Source of the DNA: an uncultured Muribaculaceae bacterium
GTDB taxonomy: Bacteria > Bacteroidota > Bacteroidia > Bacteroidales > Muribaculaceae
Direction of reading: 5' to 3'
DNA: 64,000 nt
NCBI GenBank assembly: GCA_910584905.1
Contig: CAJUCQ010000070.1
Location: 62,001-126,000, forward strand
The translations under genes and the position numbers were made by a program. The stretch's first letter is position 1; each line of letters opens with the position of its first letter. The notes below the pieces were generated by a model. The model worked only from the letters and a program-made list of their open reading frames with translations, ran no database searches and was not told where the DNA came from. Shown here one piece after another: positions 27,470 to 36,519 of this stretch.

Positions 27470-28507
27470 ATGAACGTCTACCGCCTGTTGAAATTAGCCA
27501 CCGGCAAGAGCGTGCCCTTATGGGCCAAACTGCTCGGGCTTTGGGGGTTCCACCTCGGAGGAAGGCGCCATATCGGCGTCTTCCTCGACCCTGTCCTCGC
27601 GTGCAACCTGCGGTGCAGGATGTGCCTTTTCAGCGATGCCGGGGCTCGCGCCAAGATGAAGGGGGTGATAAGCCCCGAACGCTTCGAGCTTGTGCGCAAG
27701 GCCTTTTTCAAGCGCGCCGTGAAGTTGCAGATAGGATGCGCCGCCGAGCCGACTCTCTATCCCCGGCTGGCGGAAATCGTAAAGGCCGGACGGGCCGACG
27801 GCGTGCCCTACATATCGCTGATAACCAACGGGCAGCTCATAGCAAGCGGGCGCGTAAGCCTTCGGGAGCTGGTCACTTCGGGGCTTGACGAAATCACGGT
27901 GTCGCTCCACGGCACTCGGGCCGAGACCTATGAATATCTTATGCCGGGCGGCCGCTTCGACAACTTCGTCGAGCTTCTGCGTCAGATCCGGGATGTGAAA
28001 AAGGATTACCCGGGGTTCAAGACACGCGTCAACTTCACGGTTAACTCGATGAATGTCGATGATTTGCGCGAGAACCGCTTCTTCGACATCTGGCCCGAGG
28101 GTCTTCTGCCCGACATCGTCCAGCTCCGTCCGGTGCAGCAACTTGGCGAGTGCGAATGGGACGACTTCGACCCTGCGCCTCTTGAGGCGGCGTTCGACGC
28201 CACGATAGGCAATGTTGCCTCAATTTGCCGGCGACTCGGCATCACGGTGCTTGCCCCGGACAAGAGCCAGCTTTACGAGGTGGCGACGGAGCAGGACGGC
28301 GGGAGCGCCATCATCGAGAACATCAACTATTGCTACGTGTCGGCCGCGTCGGCTTACCGGGACGATTTCGTCCTCGGCGAGGAAGACTATGACGGATATT
28401 ACCGTCGGACGCACGTGTCGCGGCGCCTTTTGCGCGCGGTCTTCAATCCCGGGAGCTTCAGCCGCCGCCGCCACATATCCAAAAAACTCAACTACAGGGT
28501 AAAATAA
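27470..28507 (+). CDS. Radical SAM protein of unknown substrate
   Basis: A 345-residue radical SAM enzyme. The 4Fe-4S ligands form a canonical CX3CX2C: Cys45, Cys49 and Cys52 (LACNLRCRMCLFSD). GCAAEPTLYP and SLITNGQLI are typical second and third strands of the partial TIM barrel, and EITVSLHGTRAETYEYLM follows. There is no Cys-rich SPASM tail: the C-terminal part has one notable Cys (NINYCYVSAAS) and ends in a basic segment. I cannot name the substrate. It is 7 nt behind korB, so reduced ferredoxin from KorAB could feed it, but that is inference. Confidence 0.8.
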   Translation: MNVYRLLKLATGKSVPLWAKLLGLWGFHLGGRRHIGVFLDPVLACNLRCRMCLFSDAGARAKMKGVISPERFELVRKAFFKRAVKLQIGCAAEPTLYPRLAEIVKAGRADGVPYISLITNGQLIASGRVSLRELVTSGLDEITVSLHGTRAETYEYLMPGGRFDNFVELLRQIRDVKKDYPGFKTRVNFTVNSMNVDDLRENRFFDIWPEGLLPDIVQLRPVQQLGECEWDDFDPAPLEAAFDATIGNVASICRRLGITVLAPDKSQLYEVATEQDGGSAIIENINYCYVSAASAYRDDFVLGEEDYDGYYRRTHVSRRLLRAVFNPGSFSRRRHISKKLNYRVK

Positions 28508-28634
28508 AGCCCCGGCCGGCCGAACATTCGCAGGCGCGAAGCAGTTAATATAATGCGCCTGTATCCAAAATTACCGGCCCATACCGCCTGTCAACTCTAC
28601 TCTCCAACGTTTCAATCCATATCAACGCCTCGCA

Positions 28635-30107
28635 ATGAGCAAACTCTTAAAAATCACCGCGCCACTATTGCTTGCCTGCACGGCAAGCGCGGTCTCAGCC
28701 GAGATGCCGGGCCCGGAGAGCGCACCGGTGAGCCTCGATTCGTGCCGCTCCATGGCCCTTCACAACAACAAGGAGCTGATGATAGCCCGTCAGAATATCC
28801 GGAAAGCCGGTTATCAGCACAAGGAGGCATTTTCGGCTTATCTTCCGGCCTTTGATTTCGCCGGGGGCTACATGTACAACCAGCGCAATATCTCCATTTT
28901 CGACTCCGACCAGCTTCTTCCGACGAAGAGTTTCGACCCTTCGAAGGGGACTTATGAGTTCAATCTGGTGAAAAATCCCGAGACGGGGATGCCCGTGATG
29001 AGTCCCGACGGCCATCCGATACCGTCGACCGTGGCTCTTATACCTAAGGATGCGATGACATTCGACATCCACAACGTGTTTTTCGGCGCTGTGACGCTTA
29101 CTCAGCCGGTGTTCATGGGCGGTAAAATCGTGGCCATGAACAAGCTCACGAAAGCGGCCGAGCGGCTTGCGCAGTCGATGCACACCGCCGGGGCCGAGAA
29201 TGTGATTTACGCTGTTGACGCTGCTTACTGGCAGGTAGTGTCGCTGAAGGCCAAGCATGAGCTTGCGACGAGCTATGTGAACCTGCTGGATTCGCTGAGC
29301 CGGAACGTGCATCTTATGCTTGACGAGGGTATAGCCACCCGCGCCGACGCTCTCAACGTCGACGTCAAGCTCAACTCGGCACAGGTAGACCTCGTCAAGG
29401 TCGAGAACGGTCTGACCCTGTCGCGGATGCTTCTTGCACAGACGTGCGGATTGCCGGTGAACGCCGTGTTCCCGCTCGCCGACGAGGATACCGACCTCTG
29501 CGAGAAAGCGGGCGAGGAGAGCATCACAGCCACGACGTACAACATGGCCGACGTCTATTCGCGTCGTCCGGACCTCCGGGCGCTTGATGAGGCCGTGGAG
29601 ATAGCCCGCCAGCAGAAAAACGTGGCGCGGGCGTCGATGATGCCCAATCTTGCATTAGTCGGGGCTTACAGTTTCTCGAACCCCAATATGTTCGACGGAT
29701 TCAAGAAGCGTTTCAGCGGGGCGTTCTCGGTCGGGGCCATGCTCACGATTCCTATCTGGCACTGGGGCGGCAACTACAACAAATACAAGGCCGCCGAGAG
29801 CGATGAAATATCCCGGAGACTGCAGCTTGACAACGCACGCGAGCTGGTAGACCTTCAGGTGAATCAGGCGTCGTTCAAGACCAAAGAGGCGGCCAAGACC
29901 TACGACATGACGACGGCCAATATCCGCAAGGCCGACGAGAACCTCCGCACGGCACGTCTCGCCTTCCGCGAGGGCATGGCCACTGCCGACAACGTGATGG
30001 AGGCACAAACGGCATGGCTCAAGGCCCATTCCGAGCAGATTGACGCGGCCATTGACGTCCGCCTTTGCCGGACGTATCTGTCGAAGGCCCTCGGCACACT
30101 CTACTGA
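28635..30107 (+). CDS. TolC-family outer-membrane efflux protein
   Basis: A 490-residue outer-membrane factor forming the exit duct of a tripartite pump. It has a signal peptide (LLKITAPLLLACTASAVSA) and two repeats of long alpha-helical sequence, each starting with a typical TolC-like segment: SLDSCRSMALHNNKELMIARQNIRKAGYQ, in shortened form SLDSCRSMALHNNKEL, and MADVYSRRPDLRALDEAVEI. The C-terminal VRLCRTYLSKALGTLY closes the domain. It heads a cluster with an HlyD adaptor and two ABC-2 permeases. The 127 nt upstream contain no clear TAnnTTTG box on the plus strand. Confidence 0.9.
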   Translation: MSKLLKITAPLLLACTASAVSAEMPGPESAPVSLDSCRSMALHNNKELMIARQNIRKAGYQHKEAFSAYLPAFDFAGGYMYNQRNISIFDSDQLLPTKSFDPSKGTYEFNLVKNPETGMPVMSPDGHPIPSTVALIPKDAMTFDIHNVFFGAVTLTQPVFMGGKIVAMNKLTKAAERLAQSMHTAGAENVIYAVDAAYWQVVSLKAKHELATSYVNLLDSLSRNVHLMLDEGIATRADALNVDVKLNSAQVDLVKVENGLTLSRMLLAQTCGLPVNAVFPLADEDTDLCEKAGEESITATTYNMADVYSRRPDLRALDEAVEIARQQKNVARASMMPNLALVGAYSFSNPNMFDGFKKRFSGAFSVGAMLTIPIWHWGGNYNKYKAAESDEISRRLQLDNARELVDLQVNQASFKTKEAAKTYDMTTANIRKADENLRTARLAFREGMATADNVMEAQTAWLKAHSEQIDAAIDVRLCRTYLSKALGTLY

Positions 30108-30169
30108 ACCGACGCAAACAACATAAAACACAAGAAACACAGAGATATACATCAAAACACATACAAGTC

Positions 30170-31207
30170 ATGGCAAGCAACGAACCCAACATAAGCGCGA
30201 CCACTGCGGAAAAGAAAGCGAACCGCTCGCTGATGCTGACACTGATTGTTGTCGTCGCAGTAGTGGCGGCAATAGCCGTAATAGGATTTATCTTCATGAA
30301 CCGACCTGCCGATATCATCGAAGGTCAGGTCGAAGGCACGAGTGTGCGAATCGCCGGAAAGCTGGCGGGCCGCGTGTCGGAGATATACGTTGAAGAAGGC
30401 GACACGGTCCACGCCGGAGACACGCTCGTCCACATCCATTCGTCGATAGTCGAGGCCCAGCTGACGCAGGCCGAGGCCATGAAAGAGGTAGCGGCGGCTC
30501 AGAACCGCAAGGTTGACGCCGGGACACGGACTCAGATAATACAGGCCGCCGCCGACCTGCTCGCACAGGCCGAGGCCGCTGTGGGCATCACGAAAAAGAC
30601 CTACGAGCGTCTTGAACGGCTCTACAGCGAAGGCGTTGTGTCGGAGCAGAAGCGCGACGAAGCGAAAGCGGCCTACGACGCCGCCGTTGCCTCGCGAAGC
30701 GCGGCGGCGAGCCAGCTGTCGCTTGCTCGTCAGGGTGCACAGCGCGAGGACAAGGAAAGCGCTGCCGCAATGGTTCAGGCCGCAGGCGGCAACGTGGACC
30801 AAGTCGAGGCTCTCCTTCAGGACAGCTACCTGACGGCTCCTTACGACGGCACCATCGACGTCATCTATCCTGAGGCCGGGGAACTTGTAAGCCTCGGCGC
30901 GCCGGTGATGAACCTCCTTCTTGAGGACAAGCGTTATATCACGTTCAACGTGCGCGAAGAACTGCTCAACGATCTGAAGAAGGGGTCGGAGGTGACGCTG
31001 ACGGTTCCGGCCCTCGGCAACCGCGAAATCAAGGCGACAGTCTATTACGTGCGCGATATGGGTTCGTACGCGACATGGCATTCGACCAAGGCCACGGGGA
31101 GCTACGACTCCCGAACGTTCCAGATCAAGGCTCGCCCGACTGAAGCAGTCGAGGGCCTTCGTCCGGGAATGTCAGTTCTTTATTACCACAAGGGCGCCGA
31201 CCGCTAA
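30170..31207 (+). CDS. HlyD-family periplasmic adaptor
   Basis: A 345-residue membrane-fusion protein linking the inner-membrane permeases to the TolC partner. A single N-terminal membrane anchor (LMLTLIVVVAVVAAIAVIGF) is followed by a split lipoyl/biotinyl domain (VRIAGKLAGRVSEIYVEEGDTV and APYDGTIDVIYPEAGELVSL). These flank a coiled-coil hairpin rich in Ala and Gln (QAAADLLAQAEAAVGITKK). MASNEPN was chosen as start because the in-frame extension upstream reads through the intergenic region. The next gene is 18 nt downstream. Confidence 0.9.
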   Translation: MASNEPNISATTAEKKANRSLMLTLIVVVAVVAAIAVIGFIFMNRPADIIEGQVEGTSVRIAGKLAGRVSEIYVEEGDTVHAGDTLVHIHSSIVEAQLTQAEAMKEVAAAQNRKVDAGTRTQIIQAAADLLAQAEAAVGITKKTYERLERLYSEGVVSEQKRDEAKAAYDAAVASRSAAASQLSLARQGAQREDKESAAAMVQAAGGNVDQVEALLQDSYLTAPYDGTIDVIYPEAGELVSLGAPVMNLLLEDKRYITFNVREELLNDLKKGSEVTLTVPALGNREIKATVYYVRDMGSYATWHSTKATGSYDSRTFQIKARPTEAVEGLRPGMSVLYYHKGADR

Positions 31208-31225
31208 TCGTCGGCCTTATATATC

Positions 31226-32401
31226 ATGAGCAGCAGACAGCAATCAGGATTTGTCAACGGCCTACGGCGCGAAATCCGCGAAATGGGTTCCCGCAAGACC
31301 TATCTTTTCGGGATGGTTCTTGTGCCGGCGCTCATGGTTGTGTTTTTTCTGAGCCTGCTCCGTCCGGGCTTGCCGCGTAAGGTTCCGACGGCTGTAGTCG
31401 ATCTTGACCACACACCGCTTTCGCGCTCGCTTACGCGTAATCTTGATTCGAACGAGATGATTGACATCGTAGGCGGAGCTGAGAGCTTTGACGAGGCTCT
31501 TGCGGGGGTTCGTCGCGGCGAAATCTACGGTTTCTTTATCATTCCGGCCAATTTCCAAAGCGATGTACTTGCGATGCGCACGCCGACGCTTGAATATTAT
31601 ACGAACATGACGTATTTTGTTCCGGGGACACTCGCATTCAAGGGCTTCAAGACGATTGCCGTGACAATGAGCGGAGGCGTCGTCAAGACAACGCTTCAGA
31701 ATCTCGGAGTCGGCGAGCGCGAGAGCGCGGCCCTGCTACAGCCTGTGAGTATCGACGCTCATCCTCTCGGGAATCCGTGGCTCAACTATTCGATTTATCT
31801 TACGCCTTCGTTTTCGATAGCGACACTTGCACTTATGATTATGCTTATGACCGTCTATTCGATTACGATGGAAATCAAAAGGGGGACATCTCCCGAGTGG
31901 CTCAGGACGTGCGGCGGCAGGCTGTCGACGGCATTGCTGAGCAAGATGCTGCCGCACACGGTTGTCTATGTGGCCGTTGGCAGCGCGATGATGTGGGCTA
32001 TATTCGGCTACAGCGGCTTTCCGTGCCACGGGTCACTCGCATGGCTTTGGGTGGGGATGGTGCTGTTCGTGATTGCTAGTCAAGCCTTTGCGCTTACGGT
32101 AGTGTCGATATTGCCCAATCCTCGTCTGAGTTTCAGTATATGCGCACTATTCGGCATTCTGACGTTCTCGTTCACGGGTTTTTCGTTCCCGGTGGAGAGC
32201 ATGTACGGTGCCATCGGCGTATTCAGTTGGTTTGCTCCGACGCGCTATCTGTTTCTGATTTACATCAACAACGCCCTGAACGGTTACGCCGTGTGGTTCG
32301 CTCGGTGGTGGTATGTGGCTCTAATGGTCTTCGTGCCGGTGAGCGCACTTGCATCGCTTCGACTGAAGAAGGCGTTGCTCAACCCAGTGTATGTGCCCTG
32401 A
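31226..32401 (+). CDS. ABC-2 type permease (first of two)
   Basis: A 391-residue membrane protein of the ABC-2 family (DrrB/YhhJ-like). One N-terminal membrane segment (YLFGMVLVPALMVVFFLSLL) precedes a large extracytoplasmic domain containing PTAVVDLDHTPLSRSLTRNLDS. Five C-terminal segments follow, including SFSIATLALMIMLMTVYSITM and FGILTFSFTGFSFPVESMYG. It sits between the HlyD adaptor and a second permease and probably forms a heterodimer with it. No ATP-binding subunit is encoded nearby. Confidence 0.85.
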   Translation: MSSRQQSGFVNGLRREIREMGSRKTYLFGMVLVPALMVVFFLSLLRPGLPRKVPTAVVDLDHTPLSRSLTRNLDSNEMIDIVGGAESFDEALAGVRRGEIYGFFIIPANFQSDVLAMRTPTLEYYTNMTYFVPGTLAFKGFKTIAVTMSGGVVKTTLQNLGVGERESAALLQPVSIDAHPLGNPWLNYSIYLTPSFSIATLALMIMLMTVYSITMEIKRGTSPEWLRTCGGRLSTALLSKMLPHTVVYVAVGSAMMWAIFGYSGFPCHGSLAWLWVGMVLFVIASQAFALTVVSILPNPRLSFSICALFGILTFSFTGFSFPVESMYGAIGVFSWFAPTRYLFLIYINNALNGYAVWFARWWYVALMVFVPVSALASLRLKKALLNPVYVP

Positions 32402-32405
32402 CGCT

Positions 32406-33650
32406 ATGAATATATTCAGAAAAATCGTTTCAAGCTTTGGGATGACGGGCCGTGTTTTCCGTCACGAATGGAAGATAGTGCTCTCGGACATCGGTGTGCT
32501 GCTATTCTTTGTGGTGCTGCCGCTTCTTTACCCATTGGTCTACACGCTTGTATATAACCCGGAGGTTGTGACCGACGTGCGCATCGCCGTTGTCGACAAC
32601 AGCCGGACGGGCGAGTCGCGAGAGCTTGCGCGGAGGCTTGACGCCACGCCTGCAATCAAGGTTTACGCCTACGCCTCTGACCTCAACGAAGCCAAACGCA
32701 TGATGGCGGAGGGCGATGTGTTTGCAATCCTTGAAATCCCGTCGGATTATGCCCGGAGCCTTGGCCGGGGCGAGCAGGCGCACGTTCCGTTCTACGCCGA
32801 CATGAGCCTGCTTCTGAGGTTCAGGAGCTGCTATGCGGCGCTGACTGATGTTCAGATGGCCATGAGTGCGTCGATGCTGCCGACAATCATAGACTCGACT
32901 CCGCTTTCGGCGCTCGCGGCGGGTCGTGAGCTTTCGCTGCCAATCAAAAGCGAGAGTAATTTTTTGGGTGACACTGAGCAGGGCTTTGCGTCGTTCGTCA
33001 TCCCGGGCATCATCATTCTCATCCTCCAGCAAAGTATGGTTCTGGGCATCTGCCTCATCGGCGGAACTTCGCGCGAGCGCCGCCGCCGCAATGCCCGGGG
33101 GATTGACCCCGAGGCCGTGCAGGGCGCCGGGCCGTGGGCCACAATCTGGGGCAAGGCCTTGTGCTATGTGGTGTTTTACATCCCGGTGACTATTTACGTT
33201 GTGCGGGTTGTGCCGGAAATATTCTCTCTACCGCACTACGGCGCCCCGGTGGAGTATCTGCTATTCCTATTCCCTCTCCTCTTGGCGACGGCCTTCTTCG
33301 GACAGTCGCTGATATACTTCATGAAGGAGCGCGAAACGGCGTTTATCGTTATCGTGTTCACGTCGGTGATTTTCCTGTTCCTATCGGGTCTAACGTGGCC
33401 TCGCTACGCCATGAGCACGCTCTGGACGTGGGTCGGGAATCTGATTCCGGCCACATGGGGCGTCGAGGGCTTTATCCGCATCAACAGCAACGGCGCCACC
33501 GTCGGAGAGTGCGCGAAGGCTTATACGGCACTTTGGATTCTGGCGGGGGCTTACATGCTGATTGCAGCGTGGGTATGCCGCCGAATCGATCTGAGTTCGC
33601 GCATCCGTGCCGCCCGGGAGGATGAACCAAGGAAACAGGAAAGTGTTTAA
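32406..33650 (+). CDS. ABC-2 type permease (second of two)
   Basis: A 414-residue ABC-2 permease, paralogous in layout to its upstream neighbour: one N-terminal segment (IGVLLFFVVLPLLYPLVYTL), a periplasmic domain with VRIAVVDNSRTGESRELARRL, then five C-terminal segments (SFVIPGIIILILQQSMVLGI, IVIVFTSVIFLFLSGLTWP). A start five codons earlier would overlap the previous stop; MNIFRKIVSS is the more likely start, 4 nt after that stop. It is the last gene of the TolC/HlyD/permease cluster. Confidence 0.85.
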   Translation: MNIFRKIVSSFGMTGRVFRHEWKIVLSDIGVLLFFVVLPLLYPLVYTLVYNPEVVTDVRIAVVDNSRTGESRELARRLDATPAIKVYAYASDLNEAKRMMAEGDVFAILEIPSDYARSLGRGEQAHVPFYADMSLLLRFRSCYAALTDVQMAMSASMLPTIIDSTPLSALAAGRELSLPIKSESNFLGDTEQGFASFVIPGIIILILQQSMVLGICLIGGTSRERRRRNARGIDPEAVQGAGPWATIWGKALCYVVFYIPVTIYVVRVVPEIFSLPHYGAPVEYLLFLFPLLLATAFFGQSLIYFMKERETAFIVIVFTSVIFLFLSGLTWPRYAMSTLWTWVGNLIPATWGVEGFIRINSNGATVGECAKAYTALWILAGAYMLIAAWVCRRIDLSSRIRAAREDEPRKQESV

Positions 33651-33684
33651 CTGATAGAAACTTTACTTTTAATATAAAAGAATT

Positions 33685-34314
33685 ATGTCAACAGAAAATT
33701 TCGACCGCCTGAGCTATGCCCTCGGCATGAGCATGGGCCAGAATTTCCGAGCATCCGGAATTCAGCAAATCAACGCACAGGACTTCGCCGACGGTGTGGC
33801 TGCCGTGTTTGACGGCCTCGCACCGCGCATGAGCTTCGAAGAGGCCAAGAGCGAAGTTCAGAATTTCTTCATGGAACTTCAGAAAAAGCAGGAAGAGGAA
33901 GCCAAGAAGATGGCAGATGTCAACGCCAAGGCCGGCGAGGAATTTCTCCTCGAGAACGGTAAGCGCGCCGAGGTAAAGACGACTCCGAGCGGACTGCAGT
34001 ATGAGGTGCTGAAAGAGGGCGAAGGCGCCATGCCCGAGGCCAAAGATACGGTGAGCGTGCACTATACGGGCAAGCTTATCGACGGCACTGTTTTTGATTC
34101 GTCGGAAGAACGCGGCGTGCCTGCGACCTTCGGCGTGACGCAGGTAATTCCGGGCTGGGTTGAAGCGCTCCAGATGATGAAGGAGGGCGCTCAGTGGCGT
34201 CTCTACATCCCGTCGGCACTGGCTTACGGCCCTCAGGGCGCAGGCGGCGTAATCGGCCCGAACGCCACGCTCATCTTTGATGTAACACTCCTTAAGGTAA
34301 ATCCGACTGAATAA
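33685..34314 (+). CDS. FKBP-type peptidyl-prolyl isomerase (no signal peptide)
   Basis: A 209-residue FKBP with an N-terminal Mip-like helical dimerisation region (LSYALGMSMGQNFRASGIQ, then a Lys/Glu-rich coiled coil). The C-terminal isomerase domain (~residues 115-207) includes VSVHYTGKLIDGTVFDSS, VIPGWVEALQMMKEGAQW and PSALAYGPQGAG. The usual active-site aromatics Tyr (HYTG), Phe-Asp (VFDSS), Trp (PGWVEAL) and Tyr (LAYG) are all present. No signal peptide is evident, so it is probably cytoplasmic, unlike its two downstream paralogues. The next gene starts 3 nt later. Confidence 0.92.
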   Translation: MSTENFDRLSYALGMSMGQNFRASGIQQINAQDFADGVAAVFDGLAPRMSFEEAKSEVQNFFMELQKKQEEEAKKMADVNAKAGEEFLLENGKRAEVKTTPSGLQYEVLKEGEGAMPEAKDTVSVHYTGKLIDGTVFDSSEERGVPATFGVTQVIPGWVEALQMMKEGAQWRLYIPSALAYGPQGAGGVIGPNATLIFDVTLLKVNPTE

Positions 34315-34317
34315 GCG

Positions 34318-35022
34318 ATGGGAATCCGTCAGAGTGTCATAGCATTGGCGGCGGCTATGATTTTGTCGTCGCCGTCGGCTGAGGCCGAGGCCCGGACGGC
34401 GTCGGCGGATTCGACGTCGACGGCGCTTGCCGTGTTTGTCGGCGGCGTTGTCGACGGGACGCTCGCGGATCATGCGCGCATGGGCTTCGATATAGACCGT
34501 GCGGCTTTCGTGGCCCGTCTCTCCGATTATCTTTCCGGCAAGCCTGCGGGCATGGATGCCAATGAGGCCAAGGATTATCTCAACCGCCTTTATGCGTCGA
34601 TGAGGCCAGAGGAGCCTGAGCCGTTAGCTCCTGCGGAGCCTGAGGCTCAGCGCGAGTTCGTGGCCGCTGCGGCGGCGCGTCCGGGCGCACGCGTACTCCC
34701 GACGGGTACGGTAGTCGAGGTGCTTAAGGAAGGAACGGGGGCGGCCCCGCAGGAGGACGGCATCGTTGAGATACGCTATCGCGGCGTTTTTGCCGACGGG
34801 CGTGTGTTCGACGAGGTAAAGGCCGAGGAGGCCCCTCTTGATTTTCCGGTTGCGGCTCTTACGCCGGGTCTTATCGAGGCCCTTACGTCGGGGATGCTGG
34901 CCGGTGGAATCTACCGGGTGACGCTACCTCCTGACGCGGCTTACGGCCCGCAGGGCATCCCGGGGAGCATTCCGGCGGGTGCGGCCCTTGAATTTACCAT
35001 AGACTTAATAAGTGCAGAATAA
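34318..35022 (+). CDS. FKBP-type prolyl isomerase-like protein, exported, active site degraded
   Basis: A 234-residue paralogue of the flanking FKBPs with a signal peptide (SVIALAAAMILSSPSAEA). An Ala/Pro/Glu-rich linker joins the helical N-domain to the FKBP domain. The fold is recognisable (VEIRYRGVFADGRVFDEVKAE in part, DAAYGPQGIPGSIPAGAALEF), and the Tyr, Phe-Asp and late Tyr positions remain. The hydrophobic floor has changed: V-I-P-G-W of the neighbours reads L-T-P-G-L. I infer a weakened isomerase or a pure chaperone. Its stop comes just before the third FKBP. Confidence 0.85.
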   Translation: MGIRQSVIALAAAMILSSPSAEAEARTASADSTSTALAVFVGGVVDGTLADHARMGFDIDRAAFVARLSDYLSGKPAGMDANEAKDYLNRLYASMRPEEPEPLAPAEPEAQREFVAAAAARPGARVLPTGTVVEVLKEGTGAAPQEDGIVEIRYRGVFADGRVFDEVKAEEAPLDFPVAALTPGLIEALTSGMLAGGIYRVTLPPDAAYGPQGIPGSIPAGAALEFTIDLISAE

Positions 35023-35035
35023 AAAACTCAATACA

Positions 35036-35929
35036 ATGAAAAAGATTCTTTTAGGAGCGGGAGCGGCAGTGCTCCTTTCGCTTGCTTTCACGGCATGCGA
35101 TAAAAACAAGTCCTGCGAGGGCAACAAGTGTCTCGCGGACTCGACGTCGACGGCTTACGGGACGATGGCGGGCAATATCATTCTGGGGGACTACACTCAG
35201 TTTGCGAACACGCCCGATTCGCCCGACAAGGAAAGCCTGCTCAAAGGTGTGAAGCTTGTGTTCTCGTCGAAGGCCGACAAGGGCACACTCATCGGCATGC
35301 AGATGGCGATCCAGATGCTTTCGGAAATCGAGCATATCGACGCACAGGGCGTGAAGATGGACCGCGCGAAGGTTCTTTCGGCCTTCACGAAGGCTTTCGG
35401 GTCGGACAGCATCAACCCGGCTGAAATCGCCGCATCGAGCGAGAATTTCCAGCGTCTGATGAACGCCGCAATGGAAGCCGCCAAGGAGACGCCTGCCGAG
35501 AAGGCCGCCACCGAGGCTGACGCAACAAGCCCGTCGGCTCAGAACGTCGCTGCCGCTGATGTGTTCATGGATATGACGAAGACCGAGAATCCGAATGTGA
35601 TGACTACGGAATCGGGTCTGAGCTATGAAATCAAGGAGCCGGGCGAGGGCGCTCACCCCACGGCCACGTCTACGGTGACGGTGAATTATACGGGTCGTCT
35701 CATCGACGGCAAGGTGTTTGACAGCAGCGAGGGCCGCGGCCCGGCGAGCTTCCCCGTCAACGGCGTAATCGCCGGCTTCGCCGAGGGCCTTCAGCTTCTC
35801 GGCAAGGGCGGCAAGGCTACACTCTACATCCCGGGTAATCTTGCCTACGGCGAGCAGGGTGCACCTCAGGCCGGCATCGGTCCTAACGAGATGCTGATTT
35901 TTGACGTCGAGCTTATTGACTTCAAGTAA
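35036..35929 (+). CDS. FKBP-type peptidyl-prolyl isomerase lipoprotein
   Basis: A 297-residue FKBP with a lipoprotein signal: KKILLGAGAAVLLSLAFTAC followed by D, lipid attachment predicted on that Cys. The helical N-domain (GVKLVFSSKADKGTLIGMQM) is followed by a Thr/Ala/Glu-rich linker. The isomerase domain carries VTVNYTGRLIDGKVFDSSEG, VIAGFAEGLQLLGKGGKATL and NLAYGEQGAPQAGIGPNEML. The Trp position is Phe (AGFAEGL), which many active FKBPs tolerate. Start chosen at MKKILLGAG to give a proper signal; it lies 13 nt after the previous stop. A terminator follows. Confidence 0.92.
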   Translation: MKKILLGAGAAVLLSLAFTACDKNKSCEGNKCLADSTSTAYGTMAGNIILGDYTQFANTPDSPDKESLLKGVKLVFSSKADKGTLIGMQMAIQMLSEIEHIDAQGVKMDRAKVLSAFTKAFGSDSINPAEIAASSENFQRLMNAAMEAAKETPAEKAATEADATSPSAQNVAAADVFMDMTKTENPNVMTTESGLSYEIKEPGEGAHPTATSTVTVNYTGRLIDGKVFDSSEGRGPASFPVNGVIAGFAEGLQLLGKGGKATLYIPGNLAYGEQGAPQAGIGPNEMLIFDVELIDFK

Positions 35930-35979
35930 ATCGCACGCATAATACATAATACATGGGGGTTCCCCCTACTAAACGGTCT

Positions 35980-36007
35980 CGGAATATCAAATATTCCGGG
36001 ACTTTTT
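35980..36007 (+). terminator. Rho-independent terminator after the FKBP trio
   Basis: A perfect 8-bp stem (CGGAATAT, 35980-35987, with ATATTCCG, 35991-35998) with a CAA loop, followed by GGACTTTTT. A GGGGG/CCCCC pair lies just upstream at 35955-35966. Confidence 0.75.
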
Positions 36008-36009
36008 CG

Positions 36010-36017
36010 TATTTTTG
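36010..36017 (+). promoter_or_regulatory. -7 box of the acyltransferase/Nudix pair
   Basis: TATTTTTG immediately after the terminator, 21 nt before the acyltransferase ATG. It is the only visible promoter for the two-gene unit downstream. Confidence 0.6.
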
Positions 36018-36038
36018 CGAATAATCAAATTTACAAGC

Positions 36039-36515
36039 ATGGACAATATCATCATACATCCGAGCGCGCGAATAGGGGCCTCGACCGTCATAGAAGAGTT
36101 CTCGAGCATAGGGGCAGACGTGGTTATCGGAGAGGAATGCAAGATACACCGTAACGTCCATATCGGCGCCGGTGTCAGGATAGGCCGACGCGTCAAGATT
36201 CAGGACAACGTTGTAATTCCGCCCGGGGTTGAAATCTCCGACGGCGTGTTCATCGGGCCATCGGCCTGCTTTACCAACGACAAATATCCCCGAGCAATCA
36301 ATGCCGACGGAACGCTCAAAAGCGGCAGCGACTGGGAGCTTTCACGCACCACAGTCTGCTACGGCGCATCGATCTGCGCGAATGCCACGATTGTATGCGG
36401 CGTGACAATCGGAGAATGGGCTATGGTCGGAGCCGGCGCCGTTGTGACCCGCGATATACCGGCTCATTCGCTGGTCACAGGCAATCCTGCCCGCATCATC
36501 AAAAAAACAATCTGA
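36039..36515 (+). CDS. Hexapeptide-repeat (left-handed beta-helix) acyltransferase
   Basis: A 158-residue trimeric LbetaH acyltransferase. Isoleucine-rich hexapeptide repeats run from residue 4 on ([54 protein letters not shown]). The [14 protein letters not shown] segment and the [10 protein letters not shown] ending resemble the WbpD/WlbB sugar N-acetyltransferases, which act on UDP-amino sugars in surface polysaccharide synthesis. The sugar substrate is inferred only. No other polysaccharide gene is adjacent: the downstream neighbour, 4 nt away, is a membrane Nudix-like protein. G+C looks lower than in flanking genes. Confidence 0.82.
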   Translation: MDNIIIHPSARIGASTVIEEFSSIGADVVIGEECKIHRNVHIGAGVRIGRRVKIQDNVVIPPGVEISDGVFIGPSACFTNDKYPRAINADGTLKSGSDWELSRTTVCYGASICANATIVCGVTIGEWAMVGAGAVVTRDIPAHSLVTGNPARIIKKTI

Positions 36516-36519
36516 GTCT

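Noticed and set aside
28566..28573. Minus-strand TAATTTTG upstream of tolC
   Set aside because: It points into the 3' end of the radical SAM gene with no leftward gene to drive; probably chance.
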